Part shown: positions 30,161 through 39,659 of the stretch, piece after piece
Layout: every line of letters starts with the position of its first letter
Position numbering within the stretch: position 1 is the stretch's first letter
Assembly: GCF_900182905.1 (NCBI RefSeq)
Contig: NZ_FXUF01000003.1
Coordinates: forward strand, 334,262-398,261
Origin: Anoxynatronum buryatiense
GTDB taxonomy: Bacteria; Bacillota; Clostridia; Peptostreptococcales; Tindalliaceae
Direction: 5' to 3'
Length of the DNA: 64,000 nt
Notes under the pieces: generated by a model
Database searches by the model: none
Seen by the model: only the letters and a program-made list of their open reading frames with translations
Told to the model about the DNA's origin: nothing
Made by a program: the position numbers and the translations under genes

Positions 30161-31992
30161 GGACAGATCCCCCCCAGATGAGTTTGCTGAAACCCACAAG
30201 CGCTACAACTTGAACGGCAATGCGGTGTTGTTTCTCCCTGAATTGACTTATTGTACTCCTTTTGAAGGAATGCTTTTGTCACTATCACATCAATATGATC
30301 CCACGGAAGCGCTTCATCGATCAAACGCTTTCCAGTTGTATACTGTAGGGGATCAATCCCACAGGCTTCAAACGCTTCCATCCAACGTTGAAAGTTGAAG
30401 TGTTCTGCCCATCCGTCAAACCGACAACCCATTTGGTATGCTTTCAGCAACACTCTTCCCAGACGTCGGTCCCCACGGGCAAAGACGCCTTCAAGAAAAC
30501 TTGTTTGTGCATCATGATAGTTAAAACTGATGGATCGGCGGTGGCGAAATTTTTCTTTCAGCAACTGATGTTTCGCGTCAAAGGCTTCAATTGTGTCTTG
30601 GGGAACCCATTGAAACGGTGTGAAAGGCTTTGGGACAAAATTCGAAACACTGACACTAATTCTCAAGGGGTGCGTCAATTGTTTGTCTCTTTTCTGAAAG
30701 ACTTCGTGATCAAGTTTTGATACCAATTGATAAATCGCTTCTACGTCTTCATCGGTTTCGGTTGGAAGACCAATCATAAAGTACAGTTTTACCTGGCTCC
30801 AGCCGGCCTCATAGGCATTTTTCACCGCGGTAACGAGATCCTCCTCAGAAATTCCTTTGTTAATCACATCTCTCATTCTTTGGCTCCCAGCCTCTGGGGC
30901 AAAGGTGAGTCCAGATTTTCGCACTTTCTGCACTTCTTTCAGGATTTCCATTGTCATGTTATCCAGTCTTAGAGACGGCAATGATAAACCCACTCGATCA
31001 TCACAAAATTGGGCGGTCAGTGCTTCTGTCAGATTCTTTAGCTGACTATAGTCACTGGTGCTTAATGAGGAAAGCGACAGCTCTTCATAACCGGTTTCCT
31101 GAATAATGGTTTGTGCATCATCAATTAATACGCTTAGTGACTTCTCTCGAACGGGTCGGTAGAGAACGCCTGCCTGGCAAAAGCGACAGCCTCGAATACA
31201 CCCTCTAAAAAGTTCAATGGTTGCACGGTCATGAACAACATTTAGGTACGGTACTAAAGGCTTTTGAGGATAAAAAACAGTGTCAAGATTTTGAATGATA
31301 CGTTTCTTTATTTGAACAGGTGCACTCTCATTGACTGGGCAGGTCTTAAGAAATTTTCCTGTTTTTTCATCGTAAATCGATTCATATAAACTGGGAACAT
31401 ATACACCTTGAAGTGATGCACACGCTATCAAGAAACTGTCTCTATCCTGTCGATGAACTCTGAAAGCTTCCATGATCTCAAGGATCACTTCCTCTGCTTC
31501 TCCAATAACAATCAAATCAGCTATTTCTGCCAATGGTTCGGGATTGTAGGCACATGGACCTCCCAAAATGACAAGGGGATCGGTTGATTTTCGTTCTGAT
31601 GCCAACAGCGGAATATTGGCCAATGTCAACATATGCAAAATATTGGTATAGCTCAGTTCATATTGAAGTGTAAAACCAATAAAATGGAATTGATGCAAAG
31701 GCGTCGTAGATTCAAGGCTAAAAAGAGGCATTTTTTGTTCAGCCATTGCTGTTTCCATGTCCTGTGCAGGGGTATAGCACCGTTCGCAAAATATGTCATG
31801 CTGTTCATTAAGCAGATGGTACATAATCAGACTGCCCAAATGACTCATGCCAATTTCGTACAAATCAGGAAAACACCATGCAAATCTGATTGTTTCAGTT
31901 TCCACTTTTTTATGAAAACTGTTGAACTCATTGCCTATATAGCGTGCAGGTTTTTCCACTTTTTTCAAAAGACTTTCCAGTTGAGTGTTCAT
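30157..31992 (-). CDS. TIGR03960-type radical SAM protein, possible B12-binding N-terminus
   Basis: The 611-residue protein has an N-terminal region (RFAWCFPDLYEIGMSHLGSLIMYHLLNE, PLVILGGPCAYNPEPLAEIADLIVIGEAE) resembling cobalamin-binding radical SAM enzymes. Next is the SAM-cluster motif CIRGCRFC near residue 266, then a TIM-barrel with LSLSSLSTSDYSQL and FAPEAGSQRMRDVINKG. The C-terminal Cys-rich tail (CRSSCSACG...GGICP) could bind metal. The substrate is unknown. I chose ATG 31992, with GGAGG 6 bases upstream. It is coupled to the TIGR03936 partner. Confidence 0.9.
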   Translation of the reverse strand: MNTQLESLLKKVEKPARYIGNEFNSFHKKVETETIRFAWCFPDLYEIGMSHLGSLIMYHLLNEQHDIFCERCYTPAQDMETAMAEQKMPLFSLESTTPLHQFHFIGFTLQYELSYTNILHMLTLANIPLLASERKSTDPLVILGGPCAYNPEPLAEIADLIVIGEAEEVILEIMEAFRVHRQDRDSFLIACASLQGVYVPSLYESIYDEKTGKFLKTCPVNESAPVQIKKRIIQNLDTVFYPQKPLVPYLNVVHDRATIELFRGCIRGCRFCQAGVLYRPVREKSLSVLIDDAQTIIQETGYEELSLSSLSTSDYSQLKNLTEALTAQFCDDRVGLSLPSLRLDNMTMEILKEVQKVRKSGLTFAPEAGSQRMRDVINKGISEEDLVTAVKNAYEAGWSQVKLYFMIGLPTETDEDVEAIYQLVSKLDHEVFQKRDKQLTHPLRISVSVSNFVPKPFTPFQWVPQDTIEAFDAKHQLLKEKFRHRRSISFNYHDAQTSFLEGVFARGDRRLGRVLLKAYQMGCRFDGWAEHFNFQRWMEAFEACGIDPLQYTTGKRLIDEALPWDHIDVIVTKAFLQKEYNKSIQGETTPHCRSSCSACGFQQTHLGGICP

Positions 31993-32073
31993 TATATCCT
32001 CCATTGGTTGCTTATACTCTCCACAAGACAAAAAAGACCATTTGAGTCAATAGTCTTCTGTCATTCTTCCTAT

Positions 32074-32490
32074 TTATCGAGCTGTCGATTCGTATTTGTG
32101 CAAATATTGGCGCCACCGAAAATCACCGCGTTCAAGAGCTTTTAGCATAATTTCAGCACTGGCAATATTCGTGGCTACCGGTATAAGGTGTACATCACAC
32201 AAGCGAATTAATGCTTGAATATCCGGTTCGTGGGGCTGGGCTGTCATGGGATCGCGAAGAAAAATAACTAAATCCATGCGATTATTGGCAATTTCAGCTC
32301 CTATTTGTTGATCTCCCCCCATTGGTCCGGATAAAAATCGATGCACTTTTAAATTAGTGCTTTCCATCACGCGTTTTCCGGTAGTACCAGTGGCAAAAAT
32401 AGCATGTCTGGAAAGTATTTGCTCATAGGCTATGGCAAAATTGACCAGCATATCCTTTTTATTGTCGTGTGCAATCAGTGCGATATTCAT
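32074..32490 (-). CDS. mgsA: Methylglyoxal synthase
   Basis: MgsA turns dihydroxyacetone phosphate into methylglyoxal, a bypass of lower glycolysis. The 138-residue protein has [10 protein letters not shown] at the start, the phosphate-binding ATGTTGKRV, the catalytic region [17 protein letters not shown] and [18 protein letters not shown]. The ATG follows AGGAGAG. It comes 17 bases after minE. Confidence 0.97.
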   Translation of the reverse strand: MNIALIAHDNKKDMLVNFAIAYEQILSRHAIFATGTTGKRVMESTNLKVHRFLSGPMGGDQQIGAEIANNRMDLVIFLRDPMTAQPHEPDIQALIRLCDVHLIPVATNIASAEIMLKALERGDFRWRQYLHKYESTAR

Positions 32491-32507
32491 GCATCTCTCC
32501 TGTTCCA

Positions 32508-32789
32508 TTATCTTTTCCGATCTTTCATCTGTTTGATGGGGATGTTTGCCACCAGAGCCGGCACCATCGCATCATCGGTATCGCGCTTGGTTCGTGTCAT
32601 CCGAATATCGAGTTCATTTTCATCAATAACCATGTAGTCAGAAATCACTCTGATTAAATCACCTTTAATTGCGTCCAGAAAATCTTGAGAACAGTCTGCC
32701 CGATCATGGACCAGCACCAACTTCAGTCTTTCTTTGGCGACATTTTTGCTTTTTTTGCTTTCACCCATAAAAAACTTGAAAAAATCCAC
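32508..32789 (-). CDS. minE: Cell division topological specificity factor MinE
   Basis: The 93-residue protein stimulates MinD ATPase and keeps MinCD away from mid-cell. It shows the N-terminal amphipathic start (DFFKFFMG), the anti-MinCD region [15 protein letters not shown], and the C-terminal dimer domain. The start is a GTG with AAGGGGG upstream. It completes minCDE, in order. Confidence 0.95.
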   Translation of the reverse strand: MDFFKFFMGESKKSKNVAKERLKLVLVHDRADCSQDFLDAIKGDLIRVISDYMVIDENELDIRMTRTKRDTDDAMVPALVANIPIKQMKDRKR

Positions 32790-32811
32790 AGAACATCCCC
32801 CTTTCTAACAT

Positions 32812-33609
32812 TTATCTGGCAAATCCAAGTATTTTCTTAAGGCGATGAATGAAATTATCCTGTAGTTCCAAATCAAGAAAAGGTACATCTTCACCAGATA
32901 TACGTCTTGCTATATTGCGAAATGCCTGTCCCGCATAAGATTGCGATCCATCTACAACAGGTTCGCCACGATTGGTGGAAATAACGATCGCCGGATCATC
33001 AGGCACAACACCTAACAAATCAATAGCCAAAATATCAAGCATATCTTCGATATTCATCATGTCACCATTTTTTACCATATCGATTTTAATACGGTTAATA
33101 ATCAGCTTTGGATTACGCAACTCAGCGGCTTCCAGTAATCCGATAATGCGGTCAGCATCTCTCACCGCAGAAATTTCCGGTGTTGTTACAACAACCGCCC
33201 GGTCTGCACCTGCTATGGCGTTCTTGAATCCTTGCTCAATTCCAGCAGGGCAATCGACCAAAATAAAATCAAAAATTTCTTTAAGGTCTTCATGAAGCGC
33301 AATCATTTGTTCAGGGTTGATGGCATTTTTATCTCTTGTTTGCGCCGCTGGCAACAGGAAGAGGTCCGGGTAGCGCTTATCTTTAATCAGAGCCTGCTTT
33401 AACCGACAGGTTCCTTCAATCACATCCACCAGATCATATACAATTCGATTCTCCAGTCCAAGCACGACATCCAAATTTCGCAACCCAATGTCAGCATCAA
33501 TCACTACTACTTTTTTCCCCAGCTGGGCTAATCCGGTTCCCAAATTAGCTGTCGTGGTGGTCTTGCCTACTCCACCCTTACCAGATGTAATGACTAACAC
33601 TTCTCCCAT
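32812..33609 (-). CDS. minD: Septum site-determining ATPase MinD
   Basis: The 265-residue ParA/MinD ATPase has the deviant Walker A motif GKGGVGKTTT near residue 10, the switch DADIGLRNLDVVLGLENR, FILVDCPAGIE, and a C-terminal amphipathic membrane helix (FIHRLKKILGFAR). It places the MinC inhibitor at the membrane. The ATG follows AGGAGGGG. Confidence 0.97.
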   Translation of the reverse strand: MGEVLVITSGKGGVGKTTTTANLGTGLAQLGKKVVVIDADIGLRNLDVVLGLENRIVYDLVDVIEGTCRLKQALIKDKRYPDLFLLPAAQTRDKNAINPEQMIALHEDLKEIFDFILVDCPAGIEQGFKNAIAGADRAVVVTTPEISAVRDADRIIGLLEAAELRNPKLIINRIKIDMVKNGDMMNIEDMLDILAIDLLGVVPDDPAIVISTNRGEPVVDGSQSYAGQAFRNIARRISGEDVPFLDLELQDNFIHRLKKILGFAR

Positions 33610-33620
33610 TTATTCCCCTC

Positions 33621-34313
33621 CTAATCATTTTCGCGATTTCTTGATAAAAATGGTTCAACACAAATCACCTGATCTTTTATTTTTGCTATCTCAGGATTCC
33701 AAACTTTTTCAGGCACATCATCCGGCGATCGTGTGATCAGTTGATTAATTCTCAGCTGTGTTGGTTGCAGTATCAATGCTGCCACAAACGCATTCTCCTG
33801 TCCGTTTAAACCGGCATGTGCTGTTCCCCTTAAATTTCCCATAACGACAATATTGCCGCCGGCATAAATCTCTGCTCCAGGATTCACATCTCCCAAAACA
33901 ATGACGTCACCATTATGATCCACTTTTTGCCCGGAGCGCATTGTCCCCTGAACAAATTTAGGATTTTGCTGATTGAAGTTTTGCAGCAGTGTCAGTGCAG
34001 CATTCTTCTCTTCGTCATCTGAAACTGCTATTGTTTTACGCGAAATCTCCCGTTCTTTTTCGTGATTTTTTTGTGCATTGAGGGTCATTTGATAGTCAGA
34101 TGCCAACCAATTCTCAAGCTCCTGCCTCGTTTCCTCTGATACTCCTTCGCATGTGACAGCGGCCAATGTGGCTCCCGTGTAAAAAGCAGGTTTTTCATCA
34201 ATTCTATGTCGAATCATTTCTTTAATGGTTTCATAGGGTTGATTTAAATGAACACGGATGGTCAGACCGCTTCCAGTTCCTTTAAATTCAACGGTACCCT
34301 CTCCTGTTGGCAT
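33621..34313 (-). CDS. minC: Septum site-determining protein MinC
   Basis: MinC blocks FtsZ assembly away from mid-cell. The 230-residue protein has a variable N-terminal domain and a C-terminal right-handed beta-helix (GDVNPGAEIYAGGNIVVMGNLRGTAHAG) that binds MinD. I chose ATG 34313, spaced well from AGGAGG; a GTG nine bases earlier lies inside that site. It is separated from the PBP2 gene by 104 bases with no clear promoter. Confidence 0.95.
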   Translation of the reverse strand: MPTGEGTVEFKGTGSGLTIRVHLNQPYETIKEMIRHRIDEKPAFYTGATLAAVTCEGVSEETRQELENWLASDYQMTLNAQKNHEKEREISRKTIAVSDDEEKNAALTLLQNFNQQNPKFVQGTMRSGQKVDHNGDVIVLGDVNPGAEIYAGGNIVVMGNLRGTAHAGLNGQENAFVAALILQPTQLRINQLITRSPDDVPEKVWNPEIAKIKDQVICVEPFLSRNREND

Positions 34314-34417
34314 CGTAAACACCTCCTGGCTACATAGACTATATTCACCGCATCAGTAACGATGTCCTTCGAAAACTCCGCAAGATGTTTATCTATCGCT
34401 ATCATCTTACCATAATC

Positions 34418-37216
34418 CTATTCTGTCTGAAAACTATTAAATGCGTTTGAAACATTATGAGTCTCCTGATTCAGTCCAAGATATTCTGCAACAATTTCTC
34501 TGAAAATGGGTGCGCCATAACCTCCAGACCCACCCTGGAAAACTAACACAGCAATCGCTATTTGAGGATCTTCATAGGGTGCGAACCCAGTAAACCATGA
34601 AAAGTTATCATAATCATCCTTAAACTGATCAAGATCGCTGTTTCGAATGGATGGATTCAATAGCTTGATGGCTTCTCTCATGGCGTAACCTTCATCCTGG
34701 AACAAATAATTGTCTCGATTCTCACTCATCAGTTGTTGAGTCAATTCATCAACTTCCAATTCATTCACGCGAAACGCCGATAAATGGGTTTTTAAATATA
34801 CGACCTCGTCAGCTGGTGGAATTTTACCTTCTCTTTGAGCGGTACCGGTTTTAGCCGCTACTTTAACCGGAAACTGTGTAAAGTAGTTACGGGCACCACC
34901 TGTAATAGTAGCATCATACATCCCTCTGCGAATGTGTACAAGGTTATCGGGGTTATTCAACTTCAATGCTTCCGGCAACTGTCTCTCTGTCACTTTCTTC
35001 TGCCCGGTCTCCTGAGAAATAACCTGTTTAACAATGCTCACCTGATGACGAATGCCCCCATTCGCTAATGTCGCCATATAATTCGCCATTTGTAAAGGTG
35101 TGTAAGCATGACTACCTTGTCCTATGGCGAAGTTCATGGTGTCTGCAAGAGACCAATTCGTCTGGTTATAATAGCTATATTTAACGAGGTCAGTGATGGC
35201 ATTAGCTCTTTCTTCCCGAATGCCAGCATCTAATATATGACGATATACCTGATATCTGGGCGGGTTGTCGTCTGCAATGGCAACAAGCTGTTCTATGACT
35301 TCCCGAAGATTAGCGTCATTCAGTTCCACTTTAGTTTCATCTAAATCATCCAGACTCATGATTCGATTAAGATGATTGCGCAGCATCGCTTTGACTGTCC
35401 GAGCCTTGGTGTCGGGATTGGGAACACCTCCAAATCGTTCTCTTGGAATTTGTATCTCAATACCTGTAGGATCATCCAAACCAAATAAATGGGCGTAGTT
35501 CACCAGTGTATCAATATTCATTTCAAAGGGAAGGGCGCGATTTTTACTATAGTCATAGGCATTTGCAACACTGTAAAAGTAATAGTTGTTAGAAAATGCT
35601 ATTGCCTCATACAAATTTTGGTTTCCCATGGTTTGACGACTCTGGTTCCAGAGCCAGTTCCCAAAGGAATGCTCTCCCACTTGAATATAACCCCGGTCCT
35701 GTATTCGATAATCTGGACTGAGTCCCTGTTCCAAGCCAGCAAGGCCGACCAGCATCTTGTATGTGGAACCGGGCTGTACTGCAGTGGACATTGCAATATT
35801 CATTAGTGGACGTGGTGCCAGCGGATCTCTCGGATTATCCGGCATTAAACTGTTCCAGTTTTCGCTACTTATACCTGTTACAAAAAGATTTGGATCGTAA
35901 GCCGGGTAACTGGCCATCGCCAGTACCTCGCCAGTTTTCACATCGGTTACGACAACTGCTCCTGCATTTGCGTTTCGACGGGGTCCTTGTGTTCCAACCA
36001 AACGATTGCTTCCCCATTGAGTATCATAGCTGCCGCCCTCCTGAATGGTCAACAATACATCTTCTAAAATTTGTTCTACTTTTTTTTGAAATTCAATATC
36101 AATTGTCAAAAATACTGTTTCGCCAGGGATGGGTTCTTCTTTTTCGAGAATTCTTACCAGTCGCCCTTTGGAATCAACAACCACTCTTTGAGAACCATCT
36201 GTTCCCTTTAGCGAAGATTCAAAGCTGTGTTCAATTCCGGTTTTACCAATTATATCACTCGGGAGGTATCCATGCTCATTAATGTAGTGTTCAATTTCAT
36301 TTTGCTGAGAAATTTTTCCAAGATTTCCCAAAATATGGGCAGCAGATTCATTTTCTGGATATGTGCGCACTGGCTCTACCACAATACTAACACCAGGCAA
36401 ATCAAAAATCATTTCCTCAACCATCGTCACTGACTGTTGAGAAATGTCCTGTGCAATTTTAACTGGTTGGTATTGCATAAACCCCGGAAGTTGAGTATCA
36501 ATCTGTTCCCGCATAGCCATTATTTTTCGTGCATCATCGTCTGAAAGTGATTCAGGAATGCGAAAGCGTTCATTTCTCAACCAATAAAATGCCTCGTCAG
36601 CTCGATGGTGCTCATCTGGAATGAAAAATTTTTGAAGCCATTGATCCTTTTGCATTTCCTGTGTAAATTTCCATGTTCGAATTGAAATGGGGATTGTTAG
36701 TTCTGGAATAGCTAAAAGTTGCTGCTGTATCAAAGCTGGATCAGTTTCATCTATCTCATAGCGTATTCGCAAAAGATCAAAGGCTTCTTTTGCCTGATAC
36801 CATTGGGGGATGTCATAATCATCCTTCCATTTTTCAATTTCCTGATCAAAAGTATAGAAAAATCGATGACCATTATACTTAATAGGAAATTCATCAAGAT
36901 AACTGTCACCATTTTTCTCAAATATTCGGATTAATTGAGCGCTAATTTCGTTAATCTGATCGTCTACCAGCTCATTCTTGGATATCTCCACCGCAAAACT
37001 GGGACGATTACCAGCCAATAAGCGCCCATACCTATCACGAATTTCTCCTCTCGGAGCGCTAATAGTAATACTCTTGACAATTCTGTTTTCTGCATACTCT
37101 CGATGCCCTTCTCCTTCTGCAATCATCAGACTGGCCAATCGAAATATGATGATTAAAAAGAATAAAACAAACATGATAAAAATGACAACGAAACGTCTGT
37201 TAAAATTGTTGAACAT
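34418..37216 (-). CDS. mrdA: Penicillin-binding protein 2 (class B transpeptidase), unusually long
   Basis: This elongation-specific transpeptidase has one N-terminal membrane helix (about 8-30), a dimerisation domain starting APRGEIRDRYGRLLAGNRPSFAVEI, and a transpeptidase domain with the acyl Ser motif PGSTYKM, the SNN motif (AFSNNYYFYSVAN) and AAKTGTAQ. At 932 residues it is about 250-300 longer than typical PBP2. The extra sequence lies in an insert of the dimer domain (about residues 110-240) and in two segments of the catalytic domain. I chose ATG 37216 after GAGGTG. It follows mreD by a few bases. Confidence 0.93.
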   Translation of the reverse strand: MFNNFNRRFVVIFIMFVLFFLIIIFRLASLMIAEGEGHREYAENRIVKSITISAPRGEIRDRYGRLLAGNRPSFAVEISKNELVDDQINEISAQLIRIFEKNGDSYLDEFPIKYNGHRFFYTFDQEIEKWKDDYDIPQWYQAKEAFDLLRIRYEIDETDPALIQQQLLAIPELTIPISIRTWKFTQEMQKDQWLQKFFIPDEHHRADEAFYWLRNERFRIPESLSDDDARKIMAMREQIDTQLPGFMQYQPVKIAQDISQQSVTMVEEMIFDLPGVSIVVEPVRTYPENESAAHILGNLGKISQQNEIEHYINEHGYLPSDIIGKTGIEHSFESSLKGTDGSQRVVVDSKGRLVRILEKEEPIPGETVFLTIDIEFQKKVEQILEDVLLTIQEGGSYDTQWGSNRLVGTQGPRRNANAGAVVVTDVKTGEVLAMASYPAYDPNLFVTGISSENWNSLMPDNPRDPLAPRPLMNIAMSTAVQPGSTYKMLVGLAGLEQGLSPDYRIQDRGYIQVGEHSFGNWLWNQSRQTMGNQNLYEAIAFSNNYYFYSVANAYDYSKNRALPFEMNIDTLVNYAHLFGLDDPTGIEIQIPRERFGGVPNPDTKARTVKAMLRNHLNRIMSLDDLDETKVELNDANLREVIEQLVAIADDNPPRYQVYRHILDAGIREERANAITDLVKYSYYNQTNWSLADTMNFAIGQGSHAYTPLQMANYMATLANGGIRHQVSIVKQVISQETGQKKVTERQLPEALKLNNPDNLVHIRRGMYDATITGGARNYFTQFPVKVAAKTGTAQREGKIPPADEVVYLKTHLSAFRVNELEVDELTQQLMSENRDNYLFQDEGYAMREAIKLLNPSIRNSDLDQFKDDYDNFSWFTGFAPYEDPQIAIAVLVFQGGSGGYGAPIFREIVAEYLGLNQETHNVSNAFNSFQTE

Positions 37217-37226
37217 TGGTTTCACC

Positions 37227-37724
37227 TCAGTATTGCTTCTTCATCACATGCCACTGCAATAACTTGCGAACAAATGCATAGACAGGAATCGTCATGATTA
37301 ACTGATAGAGGAACTGAATCATCCAAACCTGATGGATCGCATATAAAAGATCAACCTGATAACCTAACAAAAATACAAAAAGCAGGTAAATGCTTTCATG
37401 AAATAGAGTCGCCAACATGACTAAAATCAGTGGGGTAGTCACATGTTCAGCAAATATCTTCCGATTGTAGTGAGCAACAAAATAACCGGTAAGCATAAAA
37501 CTGATGGCACTGACTCCAATGATGCGCCCAACTACAATATCCTTTGTCAACCCTGCAAGTAAACCGATCAGTCCGGCATTGCCTTCTTCTTCATACAAGG
37601 CATAACTGATGACCAGAATCAACGTCAGATTGGGTACGACACCGTTGATAGATAAAAAAGGAAAAAGTGCAGATTCAGCAATGATGGAAAGCAGAACAGT
37701 AAAGGCAATCACATATTTTTGCAT
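37227..37724 (-). CDS. mreD: Rod shape-determining protein MreD
   Basis: The 165-residue hydrophobic protein has about five membrane segments and sits between mreC and PBP2, which identifies it as MreD of the elongation complex. It contains PNLTLILVISYALYEEEGNAGLIGLLAGL, a conserved MreD-like block. The evidence is stronger from position than from sequence, as MreD is poorly conserved. Confidence 0.88.
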   Translation of the reverse strand: MQKYVIAFTVLLSIIAESALFPFLSINGVVPNLTLILVISYALYEEEGNAGLIGLLAGLTKDIVVGRIIGVSAISFMLTGYFVAHYNRKIFAEHVTTPLILVMLATLFHESIYLLFVFLLGYQVDLLYAIHQVWMIQFLYQLIMTIPVYAFVRKLLQWHVMKKQY

Positions 37725-37733
37725 ATCCAGCCT

Positions 37734-38585
37734 CTATTCATCAATGGTTCGCGGACTGATAACCAGCACTTTATCTAGTCGATTAAAGTTAACAGCCGGC
37801 TCAACATTCACACTTTTAAGCAATAAATCAGGCGTTCTGTCAATCGTTGTAACTTCACCAATAAGAATTCCTTTTGGGTACAAACCAATTCCTGAAGTAA
37901 TTAATTGATCTCCCACGACCACTTCAGCATCTGGGTCAAATAGATATCCTGATAGCTCATTGGTAACGCTTCCTGAAATAATTCCCTGAAGCGAGCCATC
38001 ACGCAATACCTGAAAACTAACAGAGCTGCTGTTATCTATGATGGCAATTACCTTTGACCAAAAATGACCAGTTTCATAGACGCGACCCACCAAACCTCCA
38101 GAGCCAATAACAACACTGTCTTTTTCAACACCTTGTTGTGAACCCGCATCTATTGTGAACATTTCAAACCAGTTTCCGGGATTTTTTGCAATCACATTGG
38201 CTGTTACCGGGAAGAAGTCATCACGTCTGTCTATACTATTTAGTGTTCTCTGCAGCTGCTGCAACTCAGATAATTCTTCCTGAGTAAGTTGAAGCTCTAT
38301 AAGCTGATGCTGCAATGACTCATTAATAGCTCTCAGTTGATTGTTTTCATCTTTAATATCCGAAGAGCGAATTAGAGTAACCAGGCTTTCCTCCACCTGA
38401 GACATCCCTTTTGAAATCATGCGCTGTATAGGTAAAAATACATTTCCCAAGCCTCGCTCAAGAATGAATATTTGCTCCCTTTGATGGGAAGTGAAGCCGA
38501 TTATCATAATCAAGACAATCACAACGATAGTCAGAATAATCGGTACATGGTTTTTGTCATTCAAGTTGATCAATTCATTCACCAT
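37734..38585 (-). CDS. mreC: Rod shape-determining protein MreC
   Basis: MreC is a membrane-anchored scaffold of the elongasome. The 283-residue protein has a membrane helix (residues 15-30), a coiled coil (about 65-110, rich in LQHQLIELQLTQEELSELQQL), and a beta domain with NWFEMFTIDAGSQQGVEKDSVV and SGIGLYPKGILIGEV. The first ATG (38585) has no ribosome-binding site; a TTG four codons later follows GGTGA by 5 bases and could be used. The usual upstream mreB is missing: radC ends 41 bases before it. Confidence 0.93.
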   Translation of the reverse strand: MVNELINLNDKNHVPIILTIVVIVLIMIIGFTSHQREQIFILERGLGNVFLPIQRMISKGMSQVEESLVTLIRSSDIKDENNQLRAINESLQHQLIELQLTQEELSELQQLQRTLNSIDRRDDFFPVTANVIAKNPGNWFEMFTIDAGSQQGVEKDSVVIGSGGLVGRVYETGHFWSKVIAIIDNSSSVSFQVLRDGSLQGIISGSVTNELSGYLFDPDAEVVVGDQLITSGIGLYPKGILIGEVTTIDRTPDLLLKSVNVEPAVNFNRLDKVLVISPRTIDE

Positions 38586-38626
38586 CTTTAACGTATACTC
38601 AATATTTGGATTTCATGACACTGGGT

Positions 38627-39337
38627 CTATTGAAAAGAGCAAGCATCTAATTCTCGCAGGCTTACACTCACATTGTCACCAATTATAACATGATCGATGA
38701 CTGAGATGCCCAAGAGTTTTCCTGCTTCAATAAGTCTTTTGGTAATCTGAATATCTTCTTTGCTGGGTGAAGGGTCTCCACTGGGATGATTGTGAACTAA
38801 TGCGATAGCTGCACAACTGTTCTTTATCGCGGGTAGAAACACTTCTCTCGGATGAACAATGGAAGCATTCAGGCTGCCCACTGAAATTTCTTCGATCTTC
38901 AATACTTCATGCTTTGTATTTAACAGTAGAATGCAAAATTTTTCCTTTTGAAGAAAACGCAAATCATCCATCAGTAATCTGGAAATGTCTTCTGGGTTTT
39001 TTATCTTATACCGTTGATTTTGCTCCCTTAGTGAAATGCGTTTACCAAGCTCAACAGCTGCCATGATTTGACAAGCCTTTGCAGTCCCAATTCCCTTTAT
39101 TTCACACAACTCACTAATTGTTGTATTTCTAAGAAACACAATCCCTTCATTCGGGTGGTGACACAGTATTCGGCGGCCCAGTTCAACAGCACTAACATCC
39201 TGAGTTCCACTACTTAGAATTATCCCCAGCAGTTCAGGATTGGAAAGTACGTGGGCACCAGCACTTTGCATACGTTCACGCGGTCGTTCAGATGCAGGCA
39301 TTTTCTTGATGGTTGTTTGATATGAATCCAGTGTCAT
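38627..39337 (-). CDS. radC: RadC family JAB/MPN-domain protein
   Basis: The 236-residue protein has a helix-hairpin-helix region (LCEIKGIGTAKACQIMAAVELGKR) and a C-terminal JAB1/MPN metalloprotease-like domain with the metal motif HNHPSGDPSPSKED and a nearby VIDHVIIGD. The old DNA-repair role is not supported; function is unclear. I placed the start at ATG 39337 although GGAGG lies only 3 bases before it. In Clostridia radC normally precedes mreB. Confidence 0.9.
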   Translation of the reverse strand: MTLDSYQTTIKKMPASERPRERMQSAGAHVLSNPELLGIILSSGTQDVSAVELGRRILCHHPNEGIVFLRNTTISELCEIKGIGTAKACQIMAAVELGKRISLREQNQRYKIKNPEDISRLLMDDLRFLQKEKFCILLLNTKHEVLKIEEISVGSLNASIVHPREVFLPAIKNSCAAIALVHNHPSGDPSPSKEDIQITKRLIEAGKLLGISVIDHVIIGDNVSVSLRELDACSFQ

Positions 39338-39376
39338 CCGCCTCCAGATGATAACCAATAATAGTATTTTTTCCAC

Positions 39377-39625
39377 CTAAAGCTTTTTGAATATCAATAC
39401 AGCGATAATAACACCCAATAATCCAGCAAGGTTCAGATCGATCAACAAACTTAATTGAAAAGAAATAATGCTTAAATCAATGCCAAACTCTTTGATCCCC
39501 AGTGGACCTGGTCCATAGCTGAGCAGAGGAATGAACCTGGAAAGCACCGCCCCCAACAGACTGCCTATTAAAACACCAGTAACCAGCATAAAAAGAAGTA
39601 CTCCCATATTTTTGCTGCGATGCAT
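39377..39625 (-). CDS. DUF4321 small membrane protein
   Basis: The 82-residue protein has two hydrophobic segments around the loop IPLLSYGPGPLGIKEFGIDL, matching DUF4321, a family found in clostridial radC/mre neighbourhoods. Function is unknown. I chose ATG 39625 with AGGAGGT about 11 bases upstream. Confidence 0.85.
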   Translation of the reverse strand: MHRSKNMGVLLFMLVTGVLIGSLLGAVLSRFIPLLSYGPGPLGIKEFGIDLSIISFQLSLLIDLNLAGLLGVIIAVLIFKKL

Positions 39626-39659
39626 GTTCTCTGGCACCTCCTGTCTATCCAATAATCTG

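Noticed and set aside
31633..32145. 170-codon plus-strand frame across the radical SAM gene and mgsA end
   Set aside because: Overlaps two well-supported minus-strand genes; no protein family resemblance.
35761..36282. 173-codon plus-strand frame opposite the PBP2 gene
   Set aside because: Antisense shadow with no recognisable protein features.
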